Positions 43,099-51,635 of a stretch of 64,000 bases of DNA are shown here, in pieces. Numbering within the stretch: the first letter of the stretch is position 1; each line of letters starts with the position of its first letter. Both the position numbers and the translations under genes were made by a program. Under the pieces are notes generated by a model. That model did no database searches, had not been told where the DNA came from, and was given only the letters and a program-made list of their open reading frames with translations. This DNA is from Siansivirga zeaxanthinifaciens CC-SAMT-1 (GTDB taxonomy: Bacteria > Bacteroidota > Bacteroidia > Flavobacteriales > Flavobacteriaceae). The stretch spans positions 1,670,001 to 1,734,000 of the forward strand of contig NZ_CP007202.1 of NCBI RefSeq assembly GCF_000941055.1, written 5' to 3'.

Positions 43099-43136
43099 CA
43101 GCCAAAGTTAGCGATAGAGCTCTTTGGCTGTTTTTG
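43099..43136 (+). terminator. Strong intrinsic terminator after the candidate capsid gene
   Basis: CAGCCAAAG (43099-43107) pairs perfectly with CTTTGGCTG (43122-43130), followed by TTTTTG. It probably limits transcription of the downstream small genes relative to the candidate capsid gene. Confidence 0.85.
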
Positions 43137-43157
43137 TAAAACCCAAATTGAAATACG

Positions 43158-43799
43158 ATGAAAAAAAGCTTAACAAGGTCGAGATATGCACAAAATCGCA
43201 TTGCCTATATCGTGTATGGCAATCCTGATGGAGCTCGCAAATTTTTGTTTGACCAAGGGTATCATCCTCCTAAGAACATTCACGATTTGGTTCACGCAAC
43301 CAAAGAACTGGTAAAAACTAAGGGTAAAACCATTGTTCCTCTTTTGTTAAATGTTCACCCTGAAAAAGAGTTGATTCTAAAGCTAAATCAACCTCAAAAC
43401 AAGCAAGGGGAAGATAGCTTTTGCGGTGCATGCGGAAGTAGCTCCTTTAATCCTGAATCCAACTTTTGTGGGGCATGTGGCAGCAGCAATTTTAGTGGTG
43501 ATTCGAGTTTAGATGTTGGCGACTACATTGATCAGTTAGTGGACATGACCACTTCACAATTAGAAAAGCACTACCAGGAAGTATTGGCAGCTTCCAACAA
43601 AAAACCGGAAGACCTATCACTTATGGAAGAAGTCCAATTGGTTTGGAACGAATTACGACAGCGAAAACTAAATGCTGAGATACCTAAACAGGAGGTTGCA
43701 AAAGACAAAGACCGATTTACAGTTTCTAAGGATGGTGTGGTGATTTTAGGATTGACATTGGCAGCAGGTGTACTTATTGGTTCTTCGATTAAAAACTAA
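43158..43799 (+). CDS. Double zinc-ribbon protein with C-terminal membrane anchor
   Basis: A 213-aa protein. Two nearly identical CGACGSS motifs at about 93-113 (FCGACGSSSF and FCGACGSSNF) probably bind one zinc; the last 20 residues are a membrane helix (VVILGLTLAAGVLIGSSI). The soluble part would face one side of the membrane. Candidate virion membrane protein; no family recognised. Confidence 0.6.
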   Translation: MKKSLTRSRYAQNRIAYIVYGNPDGARKFLFDQGYHPPKNIHDLVHATKELVKTKGKTIVPLLLNVHPEKELILKLNQPQNKQGEDSFCGACGSSSFNPESNFCGACGSSNFSGDSSLDVGDYIDQLVDMTTSQLEKHYQEVLAASNKKPEDLSLMEEVQLVWNELRQRKLNAEIPKQEVAKDKDRFTVSKDGVVILGLTLAAGVLIGSSIKN

Positions 43800-43805
43800 G
43801 AAAGG

Positions 43806-44372
43806 ATGATAAGAATTGTACGTGAGGAAAATCCTAATCGACTTGATGAGCGATCAAAATCTACATTGGCTCTTTTGGGTGTTGCTATTTCCAGTAATCC
43901 AAAACTATTCAAACAGCTTTTGGACAAATATGGTATTCAGGTTCCAACATCGGATAAAATATCACTTGCTAATGGCATAATAGAAGGGTTAGCTCAACAA
44001 AGTAAATCCTTTAATCAGGAACTCTCAATTCTTATCAGTCAAGTAATGCAGGAAGAAGCCTCTTTTACTGCGGATGATGAGAGCAATTATGTACAAGCCA
44101 TAGCTGGAGCTATTGCAGGTATATCAGGTGCGGTAGGCAATATTGTTGGGGGTAGAAATAAGCAAAAATTAGCGAAAGAAGAGGCTCGTAGAGAGATGCT
44201 GAATAACATGATCGCCATGAAAGCACAAGAACAGCAGGCGGTATCAGATCAAAAAAAGATGGAAAGTAAAAAGCAGCTCTACTTAGTAGTTGGTGGACTT
44301 GCTTTAGTAGCAACCCTTGGTTTTTTCTATTTCCGTCATCAACAAAACAGTTTAAAGACCAACATCAATTAA
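43806..44372 (+). CDS. Membrane-anchored helical protein
   Basis: A 188-aa mostly helical protein with a Gly/Ala-rich stretch (YVQAIAGAIAGISGAVGNIV, about 98-118), a charged coil and a C-terminal membrane helix (LYLVVGGLALVATLGFFYF). It has the same plan as 44804-45511, with an N-terminal region of similar style (SNPKLFKQLLDKYGIQVP versus TKPSVVESLLSKHGVDFG), so the two may be diverged paralogues. Confidence 0.6.
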   Translation: MIRIVREENPNRLDERSKSTLALLGVAISSNPKLFKQLLDKYGIQVPTSDKISLANGIIEGLAQQSKSFNQELSILISQVMQEEASFTADDESNYVQAIAGAIAGISGAVGNIVGGRNKQKLAKEEARREMLNNMIAMKAQEQQAVSDQKKMESKKQLYLVVGGLALVATLGFFYFRHQQNSLKTNIN

Positions 44373-44384
44373 AAGCATTTAACC

Positions 44385-44783
44385 ATGGAAAATTACAATT
44401 ACGGTATAAGTGGTCAACTCAATAATGAGTGGGATAATTTCTTGTGTTTAGGTAGGAAATGTAAGCAGCGAAAAGCTGAGCGACATAAGCTGAGAATGGA
44501 AAAAAGGAAGCTTAAAAATGACCAAAGAAGAGCAGAAACAGAGGCGTTAAGAGCTGATACGAGTGTTACTAAACAAATGGTTGCTCCTGCTCCCTCTCCT
44601 CAATTGGCTCCTCAAATGATGAGACAAGCACAACAACCAATTAATACAGCACAAGCATCTGCTCCACAGATGCAAAAAGCAGGTGTGGGAAGTCCGGTTA
44701 TGATAGTAATCGGCTTGCTAGTAGTTGGAGGTATTGTGTTTCAATCCATGAAGAAAAAGGGAGCAGTAATTCAAAAGACATAA
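44385..44783 (+). CDS. Basic protein with C-terminal membrane anchor
   Basis: A 132-aa protein: very basic helix (about 23-60), Pro/Gln/Ala-rich linker and a C-terminal membrane helix (SPVMIVIGLLVVGGIVFQS) followed by KKK. The basic part could contact DNA inside a membrane-lined capsid. Family unknown. Confidence 0.6.
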   Translation: MENYNYGISGQLNNEWDNFLCLGRKCKQRKAERHKLRMEKRKLKNDQRRAETEALRADTSVTKQMVAPAPSPQLAPQMMRQAQQPINTAQASAPQMQKAGVGSPVMIVIGLLVVGGIVFQSMKKKGAVIQKT

Positions 44784-44803
44784 GTACATCAAAATAATAC
44801 AGT

Positions 44804-45511
44804 ATGAAAAAAAGCATTCGATATACACAAAAGCAAAATGATGTCATAGAACTCATTAGTCACCTGATACTCACCAAACCTTCGGTTGTAGAAAGTTTGC
44901 TTAGTAAGCATGGTGTCGATTTTGGGTTTCAACCATCAAAGGAGAATTTGATTAACGAGGTGGTTGAAAAGCTTAAAACAAAAAACTTACTCTTTAATAA
45001 AGATCTCGAAGGGTTATTAGATGTCCATGTTAAAAACAAAGGACAAGAGTTAATTGCCCTTAAAAGTCAGGAATACTTTGATAATCAAGTTGAAGATCAA
45101 TTTTTAGGAGGTATTGTAGGTGGATTAGCAAAAGGTGCAATTAGCGGTATTTCCGGACTTTTTGGAAAGAAGAAAAAATCTAGCGGTGGAAGCTCCAATG
45201 CTGCTGCACAACAGCAAGCTGCTATGGCTGCAAAACTCAAAGCGGACATGGATGCTAAAATGAGACGGCTCGAAGATGAAAGACGAAGAGCACGAGAAGA
45301 AGCTGATCGCAGAAGACGTGAGGAGGAAGACCGAAGAAGAAGGGAACGTGAGGAAGATGAAAGAAGACGAAGACAAGAGGAAGAAGATCGAAGAAGACGA
45401 GAATCTGAGAATGCCAACAAAGAAAAGTCCAGTAAGAACATGTTGATGATAGGTGGTGTAGCTGCGGTTCTTTTGGTAGGTGGTGTATTGGTGGTAGCAA
45501 TGAAAAAGTAA
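44804..45511 (+). CDS. Membrane-anchored protein with long charged single helix
   Basis: A 235-aa protein. N-terminal helical domain (1-95), glycine-rich segment (FLGGIVGGLAKGAISGISGL), then about 60 residues of alternating Arg and Glu (from about 147 to 205) predicted to form a stable single alpha-helix, and a C-terminal membrane helix (MLMIGGVAAVLLVGGVLVVA). A rigid rod on a membrane anchor could serve as a structural spacer or DNA-delivery part. Possible paralogue of 43806-44372. Confidence 0.6.
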   Translation: MKKSIRYTQKQNDVIELISHLILTKPSVVESLLSKHGVDFGFQPSKENLINEVVEKLKTKNLLFNKDLEGLLDVHVKNKGQELIALKSQEYFDNQVEDQFLGGIVGGLAKGAISGISGLFGKKKKSSGGSSNAAAQQQAAMAAKLKADMDAKMRRLEDERRRAREEADRRRREEEDRRRREREEDERRRRQEEEDRRRRESENANKEKSSKNMLMIGGVAAVLLVGGVLVVAMKK

Positions 45512-45520
45512 TGAATAAGC

Positions 45521-45748
45521 ATGGATATACTCGCTCAAATAACGGAAGAAGAAGCAACAACCAACGGAAACTTACCCCAAGGTTTTCTCTTCGCTTCCAT
45601 CAAGAACGTGGGAACAAGCACAGCTCTTGTGAACAATGTGCCTTTGCCTCCGGGAGAAGCCAAAAGCTACCCCTTTGTCGGAAAAGGTTATCAGGCGGTA
45701 AACTATGAGCCACAAGGTTCTACGCTTAGAATATTAAGAATCCTATAA
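45521..45748 (+). CDS. Small beta-rich protein
   Basis: A 75-aa soluble protein with beta-strand pattern (FLFASIKNVGTSTALVNN, then EAKSYPFVGKGYQAVNYE), like small phage decoration proteins and similar in flavour to the core of 42157-43056. No membrane segment, which is unusual in this operon; a minor capsid or penton-like role is possible. Confidence 0.5.
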   Translation: MDILAQITEEEATTNGNLPQGFLFASIKNVGTSTALVNNVPLPPGEAKSYPFVGKGYQAVNYEPQGSTLRILRIL

Positions 45749-45758
45749 ATGAATCAAG

Positions 45759-46184
45759 ATGATTGCAGGAGAAACAGAATACATCATACACGGTGGAGAA
45801 GATAATTACGATTACTTCTTAAAAAACCTGTTTAAGAAAGATCCGAACAAACAGGCAAAGCCAAAGCGTACTGCCGAAGAAAAAGCAGCTCGAAAAGAGC
45901 AACGCCAACAATGGTGGTCTAAGCAAAACGAAAATTTTCAAAAAGCAGGAGGACTTCAAGGCTTAGGCAGTACGATTGGAAATATCACAGGATTTTTCAA
46001 AAAGGATAACACCCCTTCGGACTATGACATTTCCATGGGTGGTGGACAACCTACTCCACAACCTGAAAAGAAAGGCATTTCAAAAGAAGTAATGATCATC
46101 GGAGGAATTGCCGTGCTAGTGATTGCTGCATACGGCTTTTCAGTCATGCAAAAGAATAAGAAAGTACAAATCCCGTCCGCTTAA
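45759..46184 (+). CDS. Basic protein with C-terminal membrane anchor
   Basis: A 141-aa protein: basic helical middle (PKRTAEEKAARKEQRQQWW), Gly-rich linker, then a C-terminal membrane helix (VMIIGGIAVLVIAAYGFSV). Same architecture as 44385-44783. Overlaps the next gene by 1 bp. Confidence 0.6.
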   Translation: MIAGETEYIIHGGEDNYDYFLKNLFKKDPNKQAKPKRTAEEKAARKEQRQQWWSKQNENFQKAGGLQGLGSTIGNITGFFKKDNTPSDYDISMGGGQPTPQPEKKGISKEVMIIGGIAVLVIAAYGFSVMQKNKKVQIPSA

Positions 46185-46990
46185 TGTTAGTACCAGTACC
46201 AACATATAACAATCGTTTTGTTTTGAAGGTAGGAATCAAAGCCCTTCGACCGGTCATTGTTGCCCTTAAGGGTTATGATGCCCACAGAGCCAATTCCTAT
46301 TATTTCAGAAGAAAGGTTCCTTTCAAGTCATCGGCATTTAGAGATGGCATGAACTACAAGGAAATCTCTATTCCTATGCCTTTGTCTCCTGAAACCTTGT
46401 TGGTTGAAATTTACAATAGCGAAACTGGTAAAGACAATGGCTATGTGATTGAAAAGTTCGAGGTAGAGAAATTAGAGGCTTCTGAAATATGGGCTCAACC
46501 TGCGATACATAGATTCATTGACTTTGCTCAAAAGTTTTCAAAATATAGCGGTACATACAAGCCAGGTTTTTATGATTCGTCAGACCATGAATTTCTGATT
46601 CATTTACTTCCAGTAATAAAAGACCAATTTGGAAACACTTTAGTAACACCTGCTAGAACGAATCGTCAGACCGGTAGAATACAAGTCTCTAAGCAGGCGT
46701 TCAAGCACTTTACTATTCCGGTAAGGATGTTTGTCCTATTGCACGAGCGACAACACTTTCAGATTCCAACGAGAGAAGAACGTCTGGCAGACCTTGCTGC
46801 ATTAAAACTCTATTTGGATTTACAATACCCAAAAATTGAAGCGGTATATGCTGCTACAAAAGTATTTGCCATGCACCCTGAAACCGTGGGTAGTCAGCAT
46901 GTAACAAGAGCCCAAGACATTATCAATTTCATTGATAGGTATCGCAATACCCAAGAAATCATGTTAAACCACAAAGCCAAAGCCGTATGA
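46184..46990 (+). CDS. Putative zinc metallopeptidase (HERQH motif)
   Basis: A 268-aa protein. LLHERQHFQIPTREERLADL (about 185-205) gives an HExxH zinc motif with a downstream Glu/Asp as possible third ligand. The N-terminal half is beta-rich. It could be a virion wall-degrading or maturation protease; no known family assigned. Overlaps the beta-propeller gene by 4 bp. Confidence 0.5.
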   Translation: MLVPVPTYNNRFVLKVGIKALRPVIVALKGYDAHRANSYYFRRKVPFKSSAFRDGMNYKEISIPMPLSPETLLVEIYNSETGKDNGYVIEKFEVEKLEASEIWAQPAIHRFIDFAQKFSKYSGTYKPGFYDSSDHEFLIHLLPVIKDQFGNTLVTPARTNRQTGRIQVSKQAFKHFTIPVRMFVLLHERQHFQIPTREERLADLAALKLYLDLQYPKIEAVYAATKVFAMHPETVGSQHVTRAQDIINFIDRYRNTQEIMLNHKAKAV

Positions 46991-48723
46991 ACAGCAAGCA
47001 GAAAATAGGGTTATTGGGAGCTTTGGCGGTGGTTGGCACAGGTTATTTCCTTTTCAAAAACGATAAGGACAAAAAGCCAATAACTAACTTGGACAAAGAA
47101 ACTAAGTTGCATGGTGATGATACCGAAAGCAACTTTATTGGCATTTCCAATGCTCGTATTCATCAGGCATTAATGGCTCAAAACCCCAACTATGCTAAAG
47201 CCTATAAAAAGGACTTAAAAACATGGGGAACAGTATCGGGCGTGATAGATGTTTCCAATGACTTTGATGAAGCCAAACGCAAGAAAAGGAAATTAAAAGC
47301 CTTCGCCCAAAAAGCATTGGAAGTTGAAAAGAACTACAAGGAAAAGGCAGCTCATTTACCTGAAATATCCAAAACACAAATTACCCTTACCAATAATGGT
47401 ACTTCGGTTAGAACCATCAATTTGTGGGGATCTAACATGGGTACTTCAATCAGTAAACCATTGCCCGGAGATGTTCAGGATCACAAAGTAAACCAAGAAG
47501 TACAGACTGGTGTACATCCTCAAAATGTAGGCTTCAACCCATTCAATGGCTTGCTGTATGTAGCCAATCAGTTGAGTGATAGTATTACTATCATGGACAC
47601 ATCGGGAGCAATTGTAAAAACCGTTGCTTTGGGTAGTGTTTATCCCGGTTTTGTTTCTCCGGTGGATGTTGCCTTTAACCCTTCCAATGGAGAAGCATGG
47701 GTAGTATGTTCGGTTGAGAATACAGTTAGAATACTGGATGCTACACACAATATTGTTCAAACCATTCCGGTTGGCAATCGACCAACTTCCATTGCCTACA
47801 ATCCTGATAATGAATGTTTTTATGTAAGCAATTTATTGGATAATACGCTTTCCAAAATTGACAGTACTAGCTACAATGTAGTGACAACTTTAAATACTGG
47901 AGAGGATCCAAGAACAGTTTCGGTGTGGAATGAGCAAGGATCGGTTTGGGTAAGCAATTCAAGTTCAGATTCGGTGAGTGTATTCGATACAGCCGACAAC
48001 CTGATTGGTGAAATTAATGCCACAGGAGATTATCCGACTGAGTTTACCACAACCTCAAACAGTCTGTTTTTAATAGCCAAGAACAGTAATGAATTACTGG
48101 AGCTCAATCCACAAACCCAAAATATTGAGAACACTTATCCATTAGGATTTCAACCCAGTGGAATCATTTATAATCCGGTTAATGGATTTTTATACGTGTT
48201 GAGCAATCAAACAGGCTTAACCTATATCTATTCCACTAATGGAACGCTTTCAGAAACATTGTCGCTGAACAATGCATCAAACATTGGTATAACGGCATTG
48301 CCAAGTGGTGAGGTATTTACGACCAACACAAGTGGTAGCAATCTTGCATTTATCGGTTATTCCGAAAGCAGTAGCGACATCACCATTAATGAAAGTTATC
48401 CTGAAAAACGAGCAGAATTTCAGTTCAAACCTGCATTGGTGAAGCATGCCAAGTTTGTGTTTTCAGATGAAAACCGAGCAAGTGGCTTAAAACTGATTCA
48501 CCAAAGTCCAACAGGGAAACAACACGTTACCCCGATTTCATTCAACAATTACAAAAGTCCGCAAAACTACCTCGATGTAGCGGAAATAACAGCCGTTCGT
48601 GGTGATGTGATTGATGGTAAATCGACATGGGAGTTTAAGATAGCTCCCGGACAGACCATTACAATTTTGGTCTATTACAAACAGCTTCAATTCAAATATT
48701 TAATACCAACAATTAAAAATTAA
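46987..48723 (+). CDS. Membrane-anchored YncE-like beta-propeller protein
   Basis: A 578-aa protein: membrane helix at residues 5-22, helical neck (about 50-130), then five or six repeats of about 42 residues of the YVTN/YncE type (NGLLYVANQLSDSITIMDT, NECFYVSNLLDNTLSKIDS, QGSVWVSNSSSDSVSVFDT), followed by a beta-rich C-terminal domain. Such propellers bind other molecules; on a virion this would make a spike or host-contact protein. Enzymatic activity is not indicated. Confidence 0.7.
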   Translation: MNSKQKIGLLGALAVVGTGYFLFKNDKDKKPITNLDKETKLHGDDTESNFIGISNARIHQALMAQNPNYAKAYKKDLKTWGTVSGVIDVSNDFDEAKRKKRKLKAFAQKALEVEKNYKEKAAHLPEISKTQITLTNNGTSVRTINLWGSNMGTSISKPLPGDVQDHKVNQEVQTGVHPQNVGFNPFNGLLYVANQLSDSITIMDTSGAIVKTVALGSVYPGFVSPVDVAFNPSNGEAWVVCSVENTVRILDATHNIVQTIPVGNRPTSIAYNPDNECFYVSNLLDNTLSKIDSTSYNVVTTLNTGEDPRTVSVWNEQGSVWVSNSSSDSVSVFDTADNLIGEINATGDYPTEFTTTSNSLFLIAKNSNELLELNPQTQNIENTYPLGFQPSGIIYNPVNGFLYVLSNQTGLTYIYSTNGTLSETLSLNNASNIGITALPSGEVFTTNTSGSNLAFIGYSESSSDITINESYPEKRAEFQFKPALVKHAKFVFSDENRASGLKLIHQSPTGKQHVTPISFNNYKSPQNYLDVAEITAVRGDVIDGKSTWEFKIAPGQTITILVYYKQLQFKYLIPTIKN

Positions 48724-48727
48724 AACA

Positions 48728-49222
48728 ATGGGAAAATTAAACTATCTGGTCATTCACTGTACCGCAAGTCCTGAAGGAAAAGAGCTTACCAAGGACGATA
48801 TTATTCGCATGCACACAAACCCAAAACATTTGGGAGGAAGAGGTTGGAACCGTCCGGGATATTCGGACATCGTGTACCTCGATGGAGAGCTTGTAAACAT
48901 CATACCATTCAACCAAGACGACCAAGTAGATCCATGGGAAATATCCAATGGAGTGCGTGGTATCAATGGCAATTCAAGGCATGTGGTGTATGTAGGTGGT
49001 GTTGATGAAAGCGGTGAAAAGCCAAAAGACACAAGGACTAAAGAGCAAAAAGGCACTTTGGAAACCTATGTAAAGTTCATGGTATTACGCCATCCGCATA
49101 TTCAGGTTTTAGGTCATAATCAAGCTCCCGGAGCAAGCAAAGCTTGTCCAAGTTTTGATGTTCCTAAGTGGTTGGAAAGCATCGGTATTTCAGAGAAGAA
49201 TATTTACAAAGAAGAAGACTAA
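48728..49222 (+). CDS. N-acetylmuramoyl-L-alanine amidase (endolysin)
   Basis: A 164-aa amidase_2/T7-lysozyme-type enzyme that cuts between MurNAc and the stem peptide. Zinc ligands are His10 (LVIHCTAS), a His in VLGHNQAPGA and the Cys of KACPSFD; the family Tyr lies in the VVYVGG region. No signal or anchor, so it needs a holin or is packaged in the virion. It is followed by a 1-bp overlap with the next gene. Confidence 0.9.
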   Translation: MGKLNYLVIHCTASPEGKELTKDDIIRMHTNPKHLGGRGWNRPGYSDIVYLDGELVNIIPFNQDDQVDPWEISNGVRGINGNSRHVVYVGGVDESGEKPKDTRTKEQKGTLETYVKFMVLRHPHIQVLGHNQAPGASKACPSFDVPKWLESIGISEKNIYKEED

Positions 49223-49407
49223 TGAGAACAGTAATCACATTGGCAATAGGCTTTTGGCTAGGCAGACAAATCTACATTAAATACGACAAGCAAACGGCTC
49301 TTAAAAAGGAAGAGCAAATCAAAAAACGCTTGAAGTCCTTTTTGGAAGATAATGGCTTAACTAAAAGTGAAGTAAAAGAAACCACGGAAGAAATTATAGG
49401 CATATAA
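49222..49407 (+). CDS. Small N-terminally anchored membrane protein
   Basis: A 61-aa protein starting inside the amidase stop codon (TAATG). One membrane helix at the N-terminus (VITLAIGFWLGRQIYI) and a charged helical tail. Function unknown; candidate virion membrane component. Confidence 0.6.
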   Translation: MRTVITLAIGFWLGRQIYIKYDKQTALKKEEQIKKRLKSFLEDNGLTKSEVKETTEEIIGI

Positions 49408-49411
49408 ATCA

Positions 49412-49891
49412 ATGATTATGGTAGGAGCAGTTGCAGGAGCGAAAGCCGTTGAAGGCTTATCACAGAACAAGGCTACCCCTTATATCATAGGGGGAATTAT
49501 CCTCGTGGGTATTGGCATAACCTACTTTGGAGTGATACGCCCGATTCTTTGCAAAACAGGAATAGCCGACTGTAAAAGCAGCAAGAAGATTCGAGACATT
49601 ATGAGCTACAAAGGCTTTGATCCGAATTTTGCTCGTCCGGAAAAGGTTACACTTTCCCACGATAGAGCAAAACAACTGGCTACCCAAATTTATGATGCCG
49701 GTTCCTGGTACAATGATGATGAAGGAGCCATTTATTCTGCTTTAGAAGAAGCCGGAAGTGCCGATAATCTTTCTCTGATTTCTCGAATGTTCAGTGCTAT
49801 GAAATACGGCAGTTTAGCTGAGTACATCACTTATTACTTGGATGATGCCGATGAAGTGGCACGAGTAAAAGACATTTTAGAAAGCTATTAA
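49412..49891 (+). CDS. Membrane-anchored protein with annexin-like helical domain
   Basis: A 159-aa protein: membrane helix (about 24-48, YIIGGIILVGIGITYFGVI) then a helical domain (about 80-159) whose pattern AKQLATQIYDAG...NDDEGAIYSALEEAG...ISRMFSAM resembles an annexin repeat (an initiating helix, a loop with acidic residues then I..L). A role in membrane or virion assembly is conceivable. The annexin link is tentative. Confidence 0.5.
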   Translation: MIMVGAVAGAKAVEGLSQNKATPYIIGGIILVGIGITYFGVIRPILCKTGIADCKSSKKIRDIMSYKGFDPNFARPEKVTLSHDRAKQLATQIYDAGSWYNDDEGAIYSALEEAGSADNLSLISRMFSAMKYGSLAEYITYYLDDADEVARVKDILESY

Positions 49892-49902
49892 CCTTTAGAA
49901 TT

Positions 49903-50310
49903 ATGGATGCAAAGACAAAGAAGTATTTAATCATAGGTGGTGTAGCCACAGTAGTTGTGGCACTTGCAGGATTTGGAGTTCACAAGTTTGTCAAGAACCG
50001 AAAGAACCGCACTACAAGTGGCAAACAAAAGGAACGAGAAGAGCAAAAGCTCATTGGTAAAAAGGTGCATTACGGATCGGAAGGTTATGTGAATGTAAGA
50101 AGCTCTGCCAAGGTAGATAATGAGAATTGGACTACGATGGATTTCTCGCACAACCTTTTAACACAAGCAGAAAGCAATCCGGTAGGAACCATTTTAGAAC
50201 GCCTCAAAGGTGAAGATGGCTATTACTGGTACAGGATAAAACTGACCAAACCTGTGGGAGGAAAAACCGAAGGTTATGTGCGTGAAGATGCTGTTGTAGT
50301 TCAATATTAA
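49903..50310 (+). CDS. Membrane-anchored bacterial SH3-domain protein
   Basis: A 135-aa protein: N-terminal membrane helix (about 6-24, YLIIGGVATVVVALAGFGV), basic linker, then an SH3b domain (about 52-133: YVNVRSSAKVDN, VGTILERLKGEDGYYWYRI, GYVREDAV). SH3b domains bind cell wall; the anchor suggests a virion membrane protein that contacts peptidoglycan at entry. Confidence 0.72.
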   Translation: MDAKTKKYLIIGGVATVVVALAGFGVHKFVKNRKNRTTSGKQKEREEQKLIGKKVHYGSEGYVNVRSSAKVDNENWTTMDFSHNLLTQAESNPVGTILERLKGEDGYYWYRIKLTKPVGGKTEGYVREDAVVVQY

Positions 50311-50322
50311 ACCCCAAAAGAC

Positions 50323-50703
50323 ATGAAGAAAGAGACATTCAAATTAGATAATAAAATGCTATGGATCGGAGCTGGACTGGCAGTTACAGCAGCCGGTTTT
50401 GGCGTATGGTATTTTCTGAAAAAACGAAAAGAGAAACAGCAATTTGCTGCAAGTATTAAGGGAACAACCACTTCGAGCAGTTCATCAGGAGTTCGCTCAT
50501 TTAGTTGCATGTATTCTGATAGCAGCTTCCCATTGAAATTCGGAACCTGTGGAACCAATGTGAAGAAGCTTCAAAACTACCTGAACTCAAAAGGATCGGG
50601 AATAGATACTGATGGCAAGTTTGGTCCGAAAACAGAAGCAGCAGTTCAGAAGGTATTTGGCACTAAAACCGTGTCTCAGGAGAAGTTTAAAACCATAAGC
50701 TAA
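50323..50703 (+). CDS. Membrane-anchored peptidoglycan-binding protein
   Basis: A 126-aa protein with an N-terminal membrane helix (about 10-28, MLWIGAGLAVTAAGFGVWYF) and a C-terminal PG_binding_1 domain (about 65-120: LKFGTCGTNVKKLQNYLNSK, then GIDTDGKFGPKTEAAVQ). No catalytic domain is attached. Same anchor-plus-wall-domain plan as its neighbour at 49903. Confidence 0.8.
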   Translation: MKKETFKLDNKMLWIGAGLAVTAAGFGVWYFLKKRKEKQQFAASIKGTTTSSSSSGVRSFSCMYSDSSFPLKFGTCGTNVKKLQNYLNSKGSGIDTDGKFGPKTEAAVQKVFGTKTVSQEKFKTIS

Positions 50704-50707
50704 TACC

Positions 50708-50908
50708 ATGGAAACAGAAGAAAGAACAGGCATAAAAAACTATTTGGACAATGTGTTCAGCGATGATGGCTTAAAAACCGACATCAAAATCACAATGACC
50801 GATGAGACATTGAGAAAGACAAGCTTGTACCTCGTGGGTTCAGGTTTGGTGATTACGCTAATAGTTTTTGGTATTCGAGGAATTGTAAAAAATATGGAAG
50901 CTCAGTAA
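50708..50908 (+). CDS. Small C-terminally anchored membrane protein
   Basis: A 66-aa protein: acidic N-terminal part and one membrane helix near the C-terminus (LYLVGSGLVITLIVFGIRGI). Ends in a 1-bp overlap with the next gene. Function unknown. Confidence 0.58.
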   Translation: METEERTGIKNYLDNVFSDDGLKTDIKITMTDETLRKTSLYLVGSGLVITLIVFGIRGIVKNMEAQ

Positions 50909-51255
50909 TGAACAAGAAGGTCGTTGCATTATTCGCTATATCCGTTTTTGTCGGAGCCGGTTATGTGGCTTGGGCGTATTCTCCTTTGGGAAAAACGGTC
51001 ATTTCTAAACGCCTATTAAGCCGTTGGGAAAAGGGTTTAAAGGTGGATAAGGCAAACAGAGAGCTTCTTGAAAAAGAGCTCAAAGTATTGGATTACGAAC
51101 AGCACGTTTTGCTATGGAATTTAACTCGATGGCATTTAGCCAAACCTTCCAAGAGGAAAGAGAAAAAGCTCAAAAAATTGGCTTTGCAGCTAAACGAATC
51201 GGGTATAGAAAAGCATGCAGCCCTCAAACAGATAACAGATATGCTCCAATCATAA
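50908..51255 (+). CDS. N-terminally anchored helical protein
   Basis: A 115-aa protein with a membrane helix at 4-24 (VVALFAISVFVGAGYVAWAY) and a basic helical remainder. Function unknown; same small-membrane-protein style as the rest of the operon. Confidence 0.58.
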   Translation: MNKKVVALFAISVFVGAGYVAWAYSPLGKTVISKRLLSRWEKGLKVDKANRELLEKELKVLDYEQHVLLWNLTRWHLAKPSKRKEKKLKKLALQLNESGIEKHAALKQITDMLQS

Positions 51256-51266
51256 ATGCAAGAATT

Positions 51267-51635
51267 ATGGATACAGGAATTATTACGGAAATAGCAACAC
51301 AAATTATGGGATATGTCAAAAGCCTTGATTGGGCTTACATTCTCACTTTTATCATTATCGGATATGGTATCAACTCACAAAAGTTTACCAGTCAGATCAA
51401 GCAGAAAACCAATATTTCTTCCAAGCGAAGATACCGAACGGCATTGGTGGGGTTAGTCTATGCCGTGATTCTTTATTTCATTCGAGGATATGAAGTTAAG
51501 CATATCGAAGTACTGTTTCAGTCCTTCGTATTTGCCTTTGTTTTTCACAAACTCATTTTGGATGGTTTAGTCCGCTATATAACTGGTAAAAGAACGGATT
51601 ACAAAACGCTAAAGGAAAATGGAAATGCGACTTAG
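51267..51635 (+). CDS. Holin-like membrane protein
   Basis: A 122-aa protein from the ATG at 51267; a longer reading from 51114 would lie over the previous gene in another frame and is not supported. Three hydrophobic segments (about 17-34, 56-74, 82-102) with a basic C-terminus match holin size and layout. It is directly followed by two spanin-like genes, and the amidase lies in the same operon, so it is the best holin candidate. Confidence 0.5.
   Translation: MDTGIITEIATQIMGYVKSLDWAYILTFIIIGYGINSQKFTSQIKQKTNISSKRRYRTALVGLVYAVILYFIRGYEVKHIEVLFQSFVFAFVFHKLILDGLVRYITGKRTDYKTLKENGNAT

Noticed and set aside
45097-45560. Several long minus-strand reading frames rich in Ser, Leu, Phe and Arg
   Set aside because: They are mirror images of the Arg/Glu repeat codons of the gene at 44804-45511 and have no independent support.
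51114-51266. Longer N-terminus for the holin-like protein
   Set aside because: It would lie in another frame over the gene 50908-51255 and adds a hydrophilic, non-holin-like stretch; the ATG at 51267 fits better.
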